Assembly: GCF_003001935.1 (NCBI RefSeq)
Contig: NZ_PVNG01000006.1
Span: 1 to 64,000, forward strand
DNA length: 64,000 bases
Origin: Nonomuraea fuscirosea
GTDB taxonomy: Bacteria; Actinomycetota; Actinomycetes; Streptosporangiales; Streptosporangiaceae
Reading direction: 5' to 3'
Below are positions 42,573 to 50,466 of this stretch, piece after piece. Position numbers and translations under genes: made by a program. Below the pieces are notes generated by a model. It searched no databases. It was not told where the DNA came from and worked only from the letters and a program-made list of their open reading frames with translations. Every line of letters starts with the position of its first letter. Positions within the stretch are counted from its first letter, which is position 1.

Positions 42573-43475
42573 TCAGGAGGCCAGGTAGTCGCCGTGCTCA
42601 AGATCTTCGAGCAGCGTCGGGTGTACGGGTGACCAGCCGAGCGACTCCCGGGTGAGGGAACTGGAGACGGGCCCGTCGAAGGCGTAGACCCTGGCCATGA
42701 ACGGGCTGACGAAGTGCGTGGCGGCCTCCTCCGGAGTCAGCGAGACCGCCGGCACGCCCAGCCCCCGGGCGATCACCTCCGCGATGCTCCTGAAGGGGAT
42801 CCCGCTCTCGGCCACTCCGTGCAGCACGCTGCCCGCTGCCGCCTGCTCCAGCGCCAGCCGGAACAGGACCGCCGCGTCGAGCCGGTGCACCGCGGGCCAC
42901 CGGTTCGCGCCGTCCCCCACGTACGCCGACACGCCGGTCTTCCGTGCGGTGGCGATGAGCATGGGGACGAAACCGTGGTCCTCGGGCCCGTGGACGGTCG
43001 GAGCCAGGCGCACCACGCCGGCGCGCACGCCCCTGGCGGCGAAGTCCAGGCCCGCCCGCTCGCCGGCGACGCGGAAGGCGGCGAGCCCGGCCGGGTCGGG
43101 CTCGTCCTTCTCGGTGCTCTCCCGGCCGGCCGGCATGACCAGCGTGCCCGAGGTGACGACGAGCGGTTTGCCCGAGTCCTCCAGCGGCCGGCCGAGCGTC
43201 TCGATCGCGGTCCTGTCGCGCCGCAGCATGTCGTCGAGGTCGGAGAAGTCGCCGCCGTAGGCCAGGTGGAGAACGCCATCGGCGGCCTCGGCGCCGGCTC
43301 GCAGACTGCCGAGGTCGTCCAGCGAGCCGTGATGGGGGGCGGCCCCCAGGGCTCTCAGCCGGGCGGCCGCCGTGCCCGACCGGGCCAGACCGGTCACGGT
43401 GTGGCCCGCCGCGATGAGCTCGGCGACGACGGCGGGGCCGGTCTGGCCGGTACCGCCGGTGACGAAGACATGCAT
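42573..43475 (-). CDS. NAD-dependent epimerase/SDR-type oxidoreductase
   Basis: 300 residues of extended-SDR fold: FVTGGTGQTGPAVVAELIAAGH at the N-terminus, DGVLHLAYGGDF, VVTSGTLVMPAG, VVRLAPTVHGPEDHGF. The usual YxxxK is not obvious; FRVAGERAG occupies that place, so this is an atypical member. It is divergent from a TetR regulator with an elaborate set of inverted repeats between, and is the likely target of that regulator. Convergent with the WD40 gene (9-base gap). Confidence 0.88.
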   Translation of the reverse strand: MHVFVTGGTGQTGPAVVAELIAAGHTVTGLARSGTAAARLRALGAAPHHGSLDDLGSLRAGAEAADGVLHLAYGGDFSDLDDMLRRDRTAIETLGRPLEDSGKPLVVTSGTLVMPAGRESTEKDEPDPAGLAAFRVAGERAGLDFAARGVRAGVVRLAPTVHGPEDHGFVPMLIATARKTGVSAYVGDGANRWPAVHRLDAAVLFRLALEQAAAGSVLHGVAESGIPFRSIAEVIARGLGVPAVSLTPEEAATHFVSPFMARVYAFDGPVSSSLTRESLGWSPVHPTLLEDLEHGDYLAS

Positions 43476-43493
43476 GAGAACTCTCCCGCTTAA

Positions 43494-43572
43494 CGCCAGT
43501 TACTGACACTACGTTCAGCCGTCGACTGTAGGTAGCGTCAGTCACTGGCGTCAAGTAGCGCCAGTGACTGAC
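43494..43572. promoter_or_regulatory. Operator cluster of the TetR/SDR pair
   Basis: Three related sites: CGCCAGTTACTGACACTAC (43494-43512), its inverse GTAGCGTCAGTCACTGGCG (43532-43550, 17 of 19 matching on the other strand), and CGCCAGTGACTGAC (43559-43572). The last two form a perfect 12-base inverted repeat, CAGTCACTGGCG with CGCCAGTGACTG, separated by 8 bases. The cluster fills the whole gap between start codons at 43475 and 43575, so a bound TetR dimer pair would cover both promoters. Confidence 0.75.
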
Positions 43573-43574
43573 AT

Positions 43575-44177
43575 ATGCGTATCCTGGGGAGCGTGCCACG
43601 GAGCGGAGCAGAAGCGCGCCGCCGCCTTCAGCAGGCGGCTCTGGAGCTGTACCGGGAACGCGGGTTCGACCGGACCACCACGGCCGAGATCGCCGCCAGG
43701 GCCGGCCTCAACGAACGCACGTTCTTCCGGCACTTCCCCGACAAGCGCGAGGTGCTCTTCGACGGCGAGTCCGACCTGCGCGCGGCCCTGACGGAGGCGG
43801 TGGCCGAGGCGCCCGACGGTCTGCAGCCGCTCGACCTGATCCTGCACGCGTTCAGGAAGGTCGAGCACATCCTTGAGGGCAACCGGCCCTTCGCGGAGCC
43901 CCGGCTGCGGGTCATCGCGGAGACGCCGGCCCTGCGTGAACGGGACCTGGCCAAGGCCGCGTCGATGGCCGAAGCCGTGGCGGAAGCGCTGCGCCGGCGC
44001 GGTGTCGCCGACCGGCTGGCCGGCCTGGCCGCCCACACCGGGTGGGCCGCCTTCCACCATGCGGCCCAGGCCTGGATCGACGACTCCACGCAGAGCCTGG
44101 ACGCGTACCTCCTCCAGGCCTTCGACGACCTGCGCGCCCTCTCGCTCACCACCCCGGCCGCCGACGCCGCTCGATGA
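43575..44177 (+). CDS. TetR-family transcriptional regulator
   Basis: 200 residues. N-terminal helix-turn-helix: TTAEIAARAGLNERTFFRHFPDKREVLF. The rest is a helical ligand domain (AWIDDSTQSLDAYLLQAFDDL). ATG 43575 lies 3 bases after the operator cluster with no ribosome site; a GTG at 43593 is the alternative start (PRSGAEARR). It probably represses the divergent SDR gene and itself. Convergent with the following gene, 3 bases apart. Confidence 0.92.
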   Translation: MRILGSVPRSGAEARRRLQQAALELYRERGFDRTTTAEIAARAGLNERTFFRHFPDKREVLFDGESDLRAALTEAVAEAPDGLQPLDLILHAFRKVEHILEGNRPFAEPRLRVIAETPALRERDLAKAASMAEAVAEALRRRGVADRLAGLAAHTGWAAFHHAAQAWIDDSTQSLDAYLLQAFDDLRALSLTTPAADAAR

Positions 44178-44180
44178 GGC

Positions 44181-44840
44181 TCAGACGAGCCCGACCATGA
44201 ATCCTTCGTCCTTGACCCCCAGGTAAGCCCCCGGCCGGTACTGCCGCATGGCACCCTCGATCACCGGGATGTACCTGGGATTCGACCCGAGCGGCAGCCG
44301 GTACCCGTTCTTGACCGTGTGGAACTCCCACAGGTGCTCCATGTCCGGATGACGCGTGCGGAACCCCTGGTCGGCGGGGAACAGGTCCAGCCGGACCATC
44401 GTCTTGCGGAAGATGTGGTCGGCGAGCTTGACCCGGCGCTGCCGCGTCCGCGAGATGCCCACCCCGGACAGCTCCGCCCACGCCACCGCCCACGGCTTGC
44501 CCCGGGGATCGTCCCAGCGCACGCCGAAACCGTCGAACACCAGCAGGCGCGGCCGGCTGATCTTCTTCCAGGCGAACACCGGCAGCAGGCCGATGCCCAG
44601 GAAGACCAGCCCCAGCAGCCCGGCCACGACCGCCGTCCCCGCGCCGCCCGTGGTCTGCCCGGTCAGCACCGAGAAGATCACGAAGAGCCCGATCACGCCC
44701 GAGACGGAGCCGCCGATCATCGCCTTCACCTTGGCGTCGCCGCCGACGTCGATCACCACGGGAGGCGGGCCGAAGGACTGCGGGGGCTGCTGGGGAGGGT
44801 AGGGCGCGGGATGTGGAGGCTGGTGCGGGCCGTACGTCAT
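44181..44840 (-). CDS. Hypothetical membrane protein with Pro-rich N-terminus
   Basis: 219 residues. Residues 1-30 are Pro/Gln-rich (PHQPPHPAPYPPQQPP). Two hydrophobic segments follow (GGSVSGVIGLFVIFSVL and VVAGLLGLVFLGIGLLPVFAW). The cytoplasmic remainder reads like a small PH-like barrel (RPRLLVFDGFGVRWDD, AELSGVGISRTRQRRV, FHTVKNGYRLPLGSNPRYIPVIEGAM). The pattern is common in actinobacterial envelope proteins without known function. I cannot assign a role, and neighbours are unrelated regulators. Confidence 0.8.
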   Translation of the reverse strand: MTYGPHQPPHPAPYPPQQPPQSFGPPPVVIDVGGDAKVKAMIGGSVSGVIGLFVIFSVLTGQTTGGAGTAVVAGLLGLVFLGIGLLPVFAWKKISRPRLLVFDGFGVRWDDPRGKPWAVAWAELSGVGISRTRQRRVKLADHIFRKTMVRLDLFPADQGFRTRHPDMEHLWEFHTVKNGYRLPLGSNPRYIPVIEGAMRQYRPGAYLGVKDEGFMVGLV

Positions 44841-44946
44841 GAGAGGCCACGTTAGCGGCGCCTGGAATCCTCTTCGTCACGCTTCAGCGTTTTGTGAAAC
44901 ATCCGGCCACCGGCCGCCGTCCAGGCTGGTGACTATGCTGGGGCGC

Positions 44947-45438
44947 ATGAGCGGGGAGACCTCGGGTGAGGACAATCTCGGCTGGACGCTCGGCCTGCTG
45001 CTGCGCGCGTACCAGAGCTCGGTCGTCACCGTGATCGGCGACCTGCCGCACGGCCCGCGCGGCTACCAGACCCTCGCCGCCGTCGTGGCCGGAGACCATC
45101 CGACCCAGCTCGCCCTGGCCGCGCATCTGGGCATCGACAGGACCGTGATGACGTACCTCGTCGACGACCTCGTCCAGGCCGGCCTGGTCGAGCGGCGGCT
45201 CAACCCGGCCGACCGCCGCCAGCGCAGGATCGTGGCCACCTCCGAGGGCGTGCGCGCGTTCGAGAAGCTGGAGCGGCGCGTCCGCGAGGCCGAGGACGGC
45301 CTGCTCGGTGCGCTCGACGCGGCCGAACGGGAGACGTTCAGGAGCCTGCTGCGGCGGGTGGCCTGCGACGTGCGCGACATCGAGCCCGCCACCGACCCGT
45401 GCGAAGTGGCCGAACAGGTGCTCGCCGACGGCGCCTGA
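44947..45438 (+). CDS. MarR-family transcriptional regulator
   Basis: 163 residues from ATG 44947; an in-frame ATG at 44935 is equally possible. Winged helix: TQLALAAHLGIDRTVMTYLVDDLVQAGLVERRLNPADRR, the classical MarR DNA-binding and wing segments. Helices at both ends would form the dimer. It lies 130 bases before the flavoenzyme operon and in the same direction, with a hairpin between, so it may regulate that operon from the inverted repeats there. Confidence 0.9.
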   Translation: MSGETSGEDNLGWTLGLLLRAYQSSVVTVIGDLPHGPRGYQTLAAVVAGDHPTQLALAAHLGIDRTVMTYLVDDLVQAGLVERRLNPADRRQRRIVATSEGVRAFEKLERRVREAEDGLLGALDAAERETFRSLLRRVACDVRDIEPATDPCEVAEQVLADGA

Positions 45439-45454
45439 GCCGCGCCTCAAGTAC

Positions 45455-45483
45455 TTGCATGCGCGGGGAATGCCCGCGTGCAA
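45455..45483 (+). terminator. Hairpin after the MarR gene
   Basis: TTGCA-TG-CGCGGG, loop GAATG, CCCGCG-TGCAA: eleven paired bases with a two-base bulge, starting 17 bases after the MarR stop. No T-run follows, so it may be a factor-assisted terminator or an mRNA-stabilising hairpin. Because of its symmetry it could also be a MarR binding site. Confidence 0.45.
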
Positions 45484-45490
45484 CCGACTG

Positions 45491-45519
45491 TTGTGCAACT
45501 CGTCTGGCATCTAGATAGT
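45491..45519 (+). promoter_or_regulatory. Putative promoter of the flavoenzyme operon
   Basis: TTGTGC (45491-45496), 17 bases, GATAGT (45514-45519), in a stretch clearly richer in A and T than its surroundings. GTTGTG and CACAAC flank the region as an inverted pair, and ATCTAGAT is a palindrome at the -10, either of which could bind the MarR protein encoded upstream. Start would be near 45526, about 40 bases before the ATG. Confidence 0.5.
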
Positions 45520-45567
45520 CTTCACAACAACACATCTGCCCTGTCGGAGGGCGCAAGGGGAGGGCAC

Positions 45568-46494
45568 ATGCCTGACTACGGCCACGAGCTCATGTTCGGA
45601 TCCTTCATCACCCCCGCGAACGCCTCACCCAAGGAGGTCGTCTCGCTGGTGCGGGAGTCAGAGGCCGCGGGGCTGGACCTGGCCACCTTCCAGGACCACC
45701 CCTACCAGTCGGCCTACCTCGACACCTGGACGCTGATGTCGTACGCCGCCGCCCGGACCGAGCGCATCCGCCTGTCGGGCAACGTCATCAATCTCCCGCT
45801 CCGCCCGCCGGCCGTGCTCGCCAGGGCCGCGGCCAGCCTCGACCTGCTCAGCGGGGGCCGGTTCGAGCTGGGGCTCGGCTCGGGCGCCTTCTGGGACGCG
45901 ATCGAGGCCATGGGCGGGCGGCGGCTCACCCCGGGGCAGGCCGTCGAGGCGCTGAGTGAGGCCATCGACGTCATCCGCGGCGTCTGGGACGTGGCCGACC
46001 GGTCGCTGTTCCGGGTGGACGGGACGTACTACCAGGTCGACGGCGCCAAGCGCGGGCCCGCCCCGGCGCACGACATCGGCATCTGGCTGGGCGCGTACAA
46101 GCCGAAGATGCTCCGCCTGACCGGCGCCAAGGCCGACGGGTGGCTGCCGTCGCTGCCGTACATGAAGAGCCTGGACGAGATCGCCCAGGCCAACGAGATC
46201 ATCGACGCCGCCGCCGTGGAGGCGGGGCGCGAGCCCGCCGCCGTCCGCCGCCTGCTCAACCTCGGCGGGAGCTTCGGGCCGCGCAGTGACCGGCTCCTGT
46301 CCGGGCCTCCCGAGCAGTGGGCGGAACAACTCGCCGCGCTGACCCTGGAGTACGGCCTGTCCGGCTACATCGTCATGGGCGACGACGCCGCCACCATCCG
46401 GACGTTCGGCGAGGAGGTGGCGCCGCTCGTCCGGGACCTGGTGGCCACCGAACGCGCGACGCGCGGCGGCGGGATCGCCGGAGCGGGGCGATGA
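45568..46494 (+). CDS. LLM-class flavin-dependent oxidoreductase
   Basis: 308 residues from ATG 45568 (AGGGGAGGG upstream). Luciferase-like TIM barrel: LMFGSFITPANASPKEVV, AAARTERIRLSGNVINLPLRPPAVLARAAASLDLLSGGRFELGLGSG in separate blocks, GAKADGWLPSLPYM. The family uses reduced FMN or F420; the residues do not settle which. Its stop overlaps the next gene (ATGA), whose N-terminal half is a second LLM domain with the same block order. The two LLM parts may pair as the alpha and beta chains of a bacterial luciferase-like dimer. Confidence 0.9.
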   Translation: MPDYGHELMFGSFITPANASPKEVVSLVRESEAAGLDLATFQDHPYQSAYLDTWTLMSYAAARTERIRLSGNVINLPLRPPAVLARAAASLDLLSGGRFELGLGSGAFWDAIEAMGGRRLTPGQAVEALSEAIDVIRGVWDVADRSLFRVDGTYYQVDGAKRGPAPAHDIGIWLGAYKPKMLRLTGAKADGWLPSLPYMKSLDEIAQANEIIDAAAVEAGREPAAVRRLLNLGGSFGPRSDRLLSGPPEQWAEQLAALTLEYGLSGYIVMGDDAATIRTFGEEVAPLVRDLVATERATRGGGIAGAGR

Positions 46495-48731
46495 GCGTGG
46501 ACTACCGGCATCCGCTGCGGCTCGGCCTGCTGCTCACCCCGGGGGACGACGGGCCGCAGGCGGCGGTGGAGCGGGCGCGGCTGGGGGAGGAGCTGGGCTA
46601 CGACCTCGTGTCGTTCCGGCCGGGGGCCTCGGAGCTCGACCCGTGGACGCTGCTGAGCTGGACCGCCGCCCGCACCACCCGCATCCACCTCGCCGCGCAT
46701 CCGGGCGGGCCGGGGATCAACCCCGCCCTCGTGGCGCGGGCGGCGGCGAGTCTCGACCTGCTCGCGGACGGGCGCGCCGAGCTGATCCTCAGCGCGGAAC
46801 CCGGCCTGGACGAGGCGATCGACATCGTCCGCGGCATCTGGACGGCGCACCTCCGCTCACCCCTGAGTTTCGCCGGCGAGCACCACCGGCTGGCCGGCGC
46901 CGAACGCGGCCCCGCCCCCGCGCACAACCTCCCGATCCTGCTCACCGGCACCCCGGACCCGGCCCTCCTCCGCCTGGCCGGCACCAAGGCGGACGGCTGG
47001 CTACGGCCGCCCGCCGATGGCGGCTCGGCCACTGACAGCTGGGCGGGTGCCGAGGGTCAGGCGGGTGCGAATGCCGCCATCGACCAGGCCGCCGTCGCGG
47101 CCGGGCGCGATCCGCGCGAGATCCACCGCCTGACCCACATCACGGGCCGCTTCACCACCGCAGCCGATAACGCGGATAGCTCGCTGACCGGCACGCCCGA
47201 ACGCTGGATCTCCGCGCTGCTCCCTCTCATTCTCGACCAGGGCGTCAGCACGCTCATCCTCACCACCGACGACCCCGCCACCATCCGCCGCTTCGCCACC
47301 GACGTCGCCCCGGCGCTGCGCGCCGCCCGGGGCGAGATCCCCAGGTCGGAGCAGGTCCCCAGCCTGTACGTCCGCCGCCACCGCCGCGACGGCATCGCCT
47401 ACGACGCCGTCCCCGAGTCGCTGGCCGGCTCCGCGATCGAGCCGGGGGACGCCGGTTTCGGCCGGGTGCGCTCGACGTACCTGCGCGGCGGATCCCCCGG
47501 CCTGGTCCTGCGCCCCGGCACTCCGGGCGAGGTCGCCGAGGCCGTGCGGTTCGCGCGTACGCAGCCGGTGAAGTTGTCCGTCCGCAGCGGCGGCCACGGC
47601 ATCAGCGGCCGTTCGACCAACAACGGCGGCATCGTCATCGACCTGTCCCGCCTGCACGCCATCGAAATACTCGACAAGGCCACCCGGCGCGTCCGTGTCG
47701 AGCCGGGCGCGCGCTGGCGCGACGTCGCCGCCGCGCTCTCCCCGCACGGCTGGGCGCTCAGCTCGGGCGACTACGGCGGCGTGGGCGTCGGCGGGCTGGC
47801 CACGTCGGGCGGCATCGGCTGGCTCGTCCGCGAGCACGGCCTCACCGTCGACCACCTGCGCGCCGTGGACCTGGTGCTGGCCGACGGCACCCGGGTGCGC
47901 GCCGACGAGGAGGAGAACGCCGAGCTGTTCTGGGGCGTACGCGGCGCCGGGGCGAACTTCGGCATCGTCACCTCCTTCGAGTTCGAGGCCGACGAGGTGG
48001 GCGAGGTGGGTTTCGGGCAGTTCGTGATGGACGCCAGTGACACGGCCGGGTTCCTCGAACGGTGGGGCGCCGTCATGGAGGCCGCGCCGCGCGACCTGAC
48101 CAGCTTCCTCATCATCGGCCGGCCCCGCCTGGGACAGCCGACCGTCGCCCAGGTCATGGCCGTCGTCGACTCCCGCGACGCCGAGACCATCATCGCCCGC
48201 CTGCAGCCGCTCGCCTCCGTGGCGCCGGTGCTCGACTACTCCATCCAGGTGCTGCCCTACGAGGCGATCATGAACGCGCCGCAGGCTCCCCACGACGGCC
48301 AGGGCGAGCCGGTGACCAGGTCCGCGCTGGCCGGCCACCTCACGCCCGAGCTGGCCGGCGACGTGGGACGGCTGATCGCGGGCGGCTTGTCGTACTTCTT
48401 CGCGATCCGCTCGGTCGGCGGCGCCGTTGCCGACGTACCTTCCGACGCGACCGCGTACGCCGGGCGCTCGGCGAACTTCCAGCTCGTCGCGTTCGGCGCG
48501 AACCGCCGCGCCCTGGACAGCGCCTGGGACGCGATGCTGCCCCACTTCTCCGGCCTCTACCTCAATTTCGAGACCGACCTGCGCCCGGAACGCCTGCACG
48601 ACGCCTACCCGGAGGCCCATCTGGGCCGGCTGCGCGCGCTCAAACGCCGCTACGACCCGGACAACGTCTTCCGCGACAACTTCAACATCACCCCGGAACC
48701 GGATCAGGCCAGGTCCCAGAGCAGCCGGTAG
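46491..48731 (+). CDS. Fusion of an LLM flavoenzyme domain and a BBE-like FAD oxidase
   Basis: 746 residues. Residues 1-285 are an LLM domain (LRLGLLLTPGDD, TAARTTRIHLAAHPGG, GTKADGWLRPP). Residues 320-740 are a berberine-bridge-type FAD oxidase: VRSGGHGISGRS with His369 as the probable FAD attachment, GVGVGGLATSGGIGWLVREHGL, WGVRGAGANFGIVTSFEF, and the ending YDPDNVFRDNFNI. The reading frame and codon use run straight through the join, with no stop or frameshift. In the LLM half the usual glycine-rich flavin segment is shortened, so it may be structural. Coupled to the preceding LLM gene by 4 bases. Confidence 0.88.
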   Translation: MSVDYRHPLRLGLLLTPGDDGPQAAVERARLGEELGYDLVSFRPGASELDPWTLLSWTAARTTRIHLAAHPGGPGINPALVARAAASLDLLADGRAELILSAEPGLDEAIDIVRGIWTAHLRSPLSFAGEHHRLAGAERGPAPAHNLPILLTGTPDPALLRLAGTKADGWLRPPADGGSATDSWAGAEGQAGANAAIDQAAVAAGRDPREIHRLTHITGRFTTAADNADSSLTGTPERWISALLPLILDQGVSTLILTTDDPATIRRFATDVAPALRAARGEIPRSEQVPSLYVRRHRRDGIAYDAVPESLAGSAIEPGDAGFGRVRSTYLRGGSPGLVLRPGTPGEVAEAVRFARTQPVKLSVRSGGHGISGRSTNNGGIVIDLSRLHAIEILDKATRRVRVEPGARWRDVAAALSPHGWALSSGDYGGVGVGGLATSGGIGWLVREHGLTVDHLRAVDLVLADGTRVRADEEENAELFWGVRGAGANFGIVTSFEFEADEVGEVGFGQFVMDASDTAGFLERWGAVMEAAPRDLTSFLIIGRPRLGQPTVAQVMAVVDSRDAETIIARLQPLASVAPVLDYSIQVLPYEAIMNAPQAPHDGQGEPVTRSALAGHLTPELAGDVGRLIAGGLSYFFAIRSVGGAVADVPSDATAYAGRSANFQLVAFGANRRALDSAWDAMLPHFSGLYLNFETDLRPERLHDAYPEAHLGRLRALKRRYDPDNVFRDNFNITPEPDQARSQSSR

Positions 48732-49522
48732 TACGCGATGCGCTCGGCGTCCGGCGTGATCCCGTACCCCGCGTAGACGTGGGCGTCGTGCCCGGGCCCG
48801 TAGTCCTCCTCGGCGCTCCACGCCGCGACGGCGAGGTCGGCCCACCGGTCCGCGACCCCGAGCGAGCCGAGATCGACGTGGGCGGCGACCGTGCCGTCGT
48901 CGAGCAGCAGCGTGTTCGGCACGCACGCGTCGCCGTGGCAGACCACCAGCCGGTCGACCGGCGGCGGCGCTTCGAGCCGGGCCCGCGCCTCGGCCAGGCC
49001 GAGCGGGCGATGTTCGGGGGCCCAGTCGCCGGGACCCTCGCCGTCGGCGATCCGCTCGGCCACCCGGGGCAGCCGCCGTTCGACGCTCCAGTCGAACGGG
49101 CACTCCGCCACCGGCAGCGCGTCGTGCAGGATCCGCAGCCCCCGCCCGATGGCCGTCGCCGCGACGGCGGGAGCGCCGGCCCAGCGCGCGTCCACCGCGG
49201 ACACCCCGGGCACGGCGGCCGTCACCAGCCAGGCGCCGTCGGCGTCCGCGCCGTGGGTGAGCACCGGCGGCACCCGTACCCACCGCCCCGCCCAGGCCAG
49301 CCGCTCGGCCTCGGCGCCGAGATCGATCTCGGGGGTGCCGGCGGCGACCCACTTGGCGTAGCGGACCTCGCCCCCCGCGCCGTCGAGCCGGAACGTCAGC
49401 CCGCCCAGCTCGTTGCGCCACACCGGGGTGATGCCGTCACCGCCGGCCAGGCCGGCGACGACGGCGGGGACGGTCACAGGGCCGGCCGGGATCTCGGCGG
49501 CGACGGAACGGCTCACAGGCAC
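48704..49522 (-). CDS. Aminoglycoside phosphotransferase-family kinase
   Basis: 272 residues from GTG 49522 with GGGAGGA seven bases upstream. APH fold: RYAKWVAAG with the ATP-binding Lys, catalytic loop VVCHGDACVPNTLL, and metal-binding AHVDLGSLGVADRWADLA. The C-terminal block is close to 3-prime-phosphotransferases. Such chromosomal copies may confer resistance or phosphorylate another small molecule. It overlaps the convergent flavoenzyme fusion gene by 28 bases. No other resistance gene is clustered with it, apart from an MFS transporter 2 kb on. Confidence 0.85.
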   Translation of the reverse strand: MPVSRSVAAEIPAGPVTVPAVVAGLAGGDGITPVWRNELGGLTFRLDGAGGEVRYAKWVAAGTPEIDLGAEAERLAWAGRWVRVPPVLTHGADADGAWLVTAAVPGVSAVDARWAGAPAVAATAIGRGLRILHDALPVAECPFDWSVERRLPRVAERIADGEGPGDWAPEHRPLGLAEARARLEAPPPVDRLVVCHGDACVPNTLLLDDGTVAAHVDLGSLGVADRWADLAVAAWSAEEDYGPGHDAHVYAGYGITPDAERIAYYRLLWDLA

Positions 49523-49559
49523 GGGATCCTCCCAGCCGGACGGACCCGCTGACAACGCC

Positions 49560-50315
49560 TTATCCCGGCTCAGGGGTCTGGTGGAGGAGGAGCGTGACGA
49601 AGCCCAGAACGCCGCGGTAGCCGCGCAGCCACATCTCGCGGTGCGCACGCGCCGCGGCCAGGGCCGCGTCCCCGTCGGGGCCCGGATGAGTGAGGGCCCA
49701 GCGGCTGAGCGTGCCGGTCCACGACCACTCGTACTCGTCCCACTCGGCGAGCGTGCTGGTGTGACCGTGGATCACGGCGTACCCGGCGGCCTCCATCCGC
49801 TCCACCGTGCCGGCCAGGTCCGCGTACTCGTCCGGCTCGGCGCCGAGCAAGGCGAGCTGCTCAGGGGTCGGCGGGCGCTCCCAGAAGCCCTCGCCGACCA
49901 GCGCCAGCCCCGAGGACGGCCGCAGGTGGCCGCGGACGGCGGCCAGCGTCGGCGCGAGCCCGCCGTAGGCGTGCGTGGCCCCCACGCACAGCACCAGGTC
50001 GTACGGCTCCGCGCTCGTGTGGCCGGCGGCGGGCGTGCGGTGCAGCCGCAGCCGGTCGGCCACGCCGCGACGCTCCGCCTCCTCGGCGGCCGCGGCCAGG
50101 CCGGACTCGGAGACGTCCACCCCGTCGGCCGTCGCGTCCGGGTAGAGCGTCAGCGCCCGCGTCAGCCACGCGCCCTCCCCGCAGCCCAGGTCCAGGATGC
50201 GGGCCCGGGGCGGCAACCCGGCCCTGGTGAGCAGGCGTTCGAGCCCGCTCCCGGAGACGGGCGCGGCGATGGGATGGTCGCCGTGGGCGAGATGGCTGAT
50301 CAGGTCGCGTTCCAT
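49560..50315 (-). CDS. SAM-dependent methyltransferase
   Basis: 251 residues, Rossmann-type class I methyltransferase: LDLGCGEGAWLTRAL (SAM loop), DGVDVSESGL, LVLCVGATHAYGGL. ATG 50315 selected; a TTG nine bases upstream is possible. The remaining sequence is rich in Trp and Tyr (WDEYEWSWTGTLSRW), suggesting an aromatic or small-molecule pocket. It lies in the same direction as the kinase gene, 37 bases upstream of it, so they may be one transcript. Substrate unknown. Confidence 0.87.
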   Translation of the reverse strand: MERDLISHLAHGDHPIAAPVSGSGLERLLTRAGLPPRARILDLGCGEGAWLTRALTLYPDATADGVDVSESGLAAAAEEAERRGVADRLRLHRTPAAGHTSAEPYDLVLCVGATHAYGGLAPTLAAVRGHLRPSSGLALVGEGFWERPPTPEQLALLGAEPDEYADLAGTVERMEAAGYAVIHGHTSTLAEWDEYEWSWTGTLSRWALTHPGPDGDAALAAARAHREMWLRGYRGVLGFVTLLLHQTPEPG

Positions 50316-50466
50316 GGCAGGCAATATGCCGGACGGCGTCGCCCCACCCCAAACCCTTTTCGCCGGACTCCGGCCTTCCCGTCACATCTCTTCCGCGGCC
50401 TCCGTCATAGCGATGCCCCCGGACGACCGGGGGCCGATGACGGACACGGGAAGGCTGGAAGAGCAC

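Noticed and set aside
46491..48731. LLM-FAD oxidase fusion as an assembly or frameshift artefact
   Set aside because: The frame is open across the join with normal high-GC codon use on both sides and no homopolymer at the junction. Read data would still be needed for certainty.
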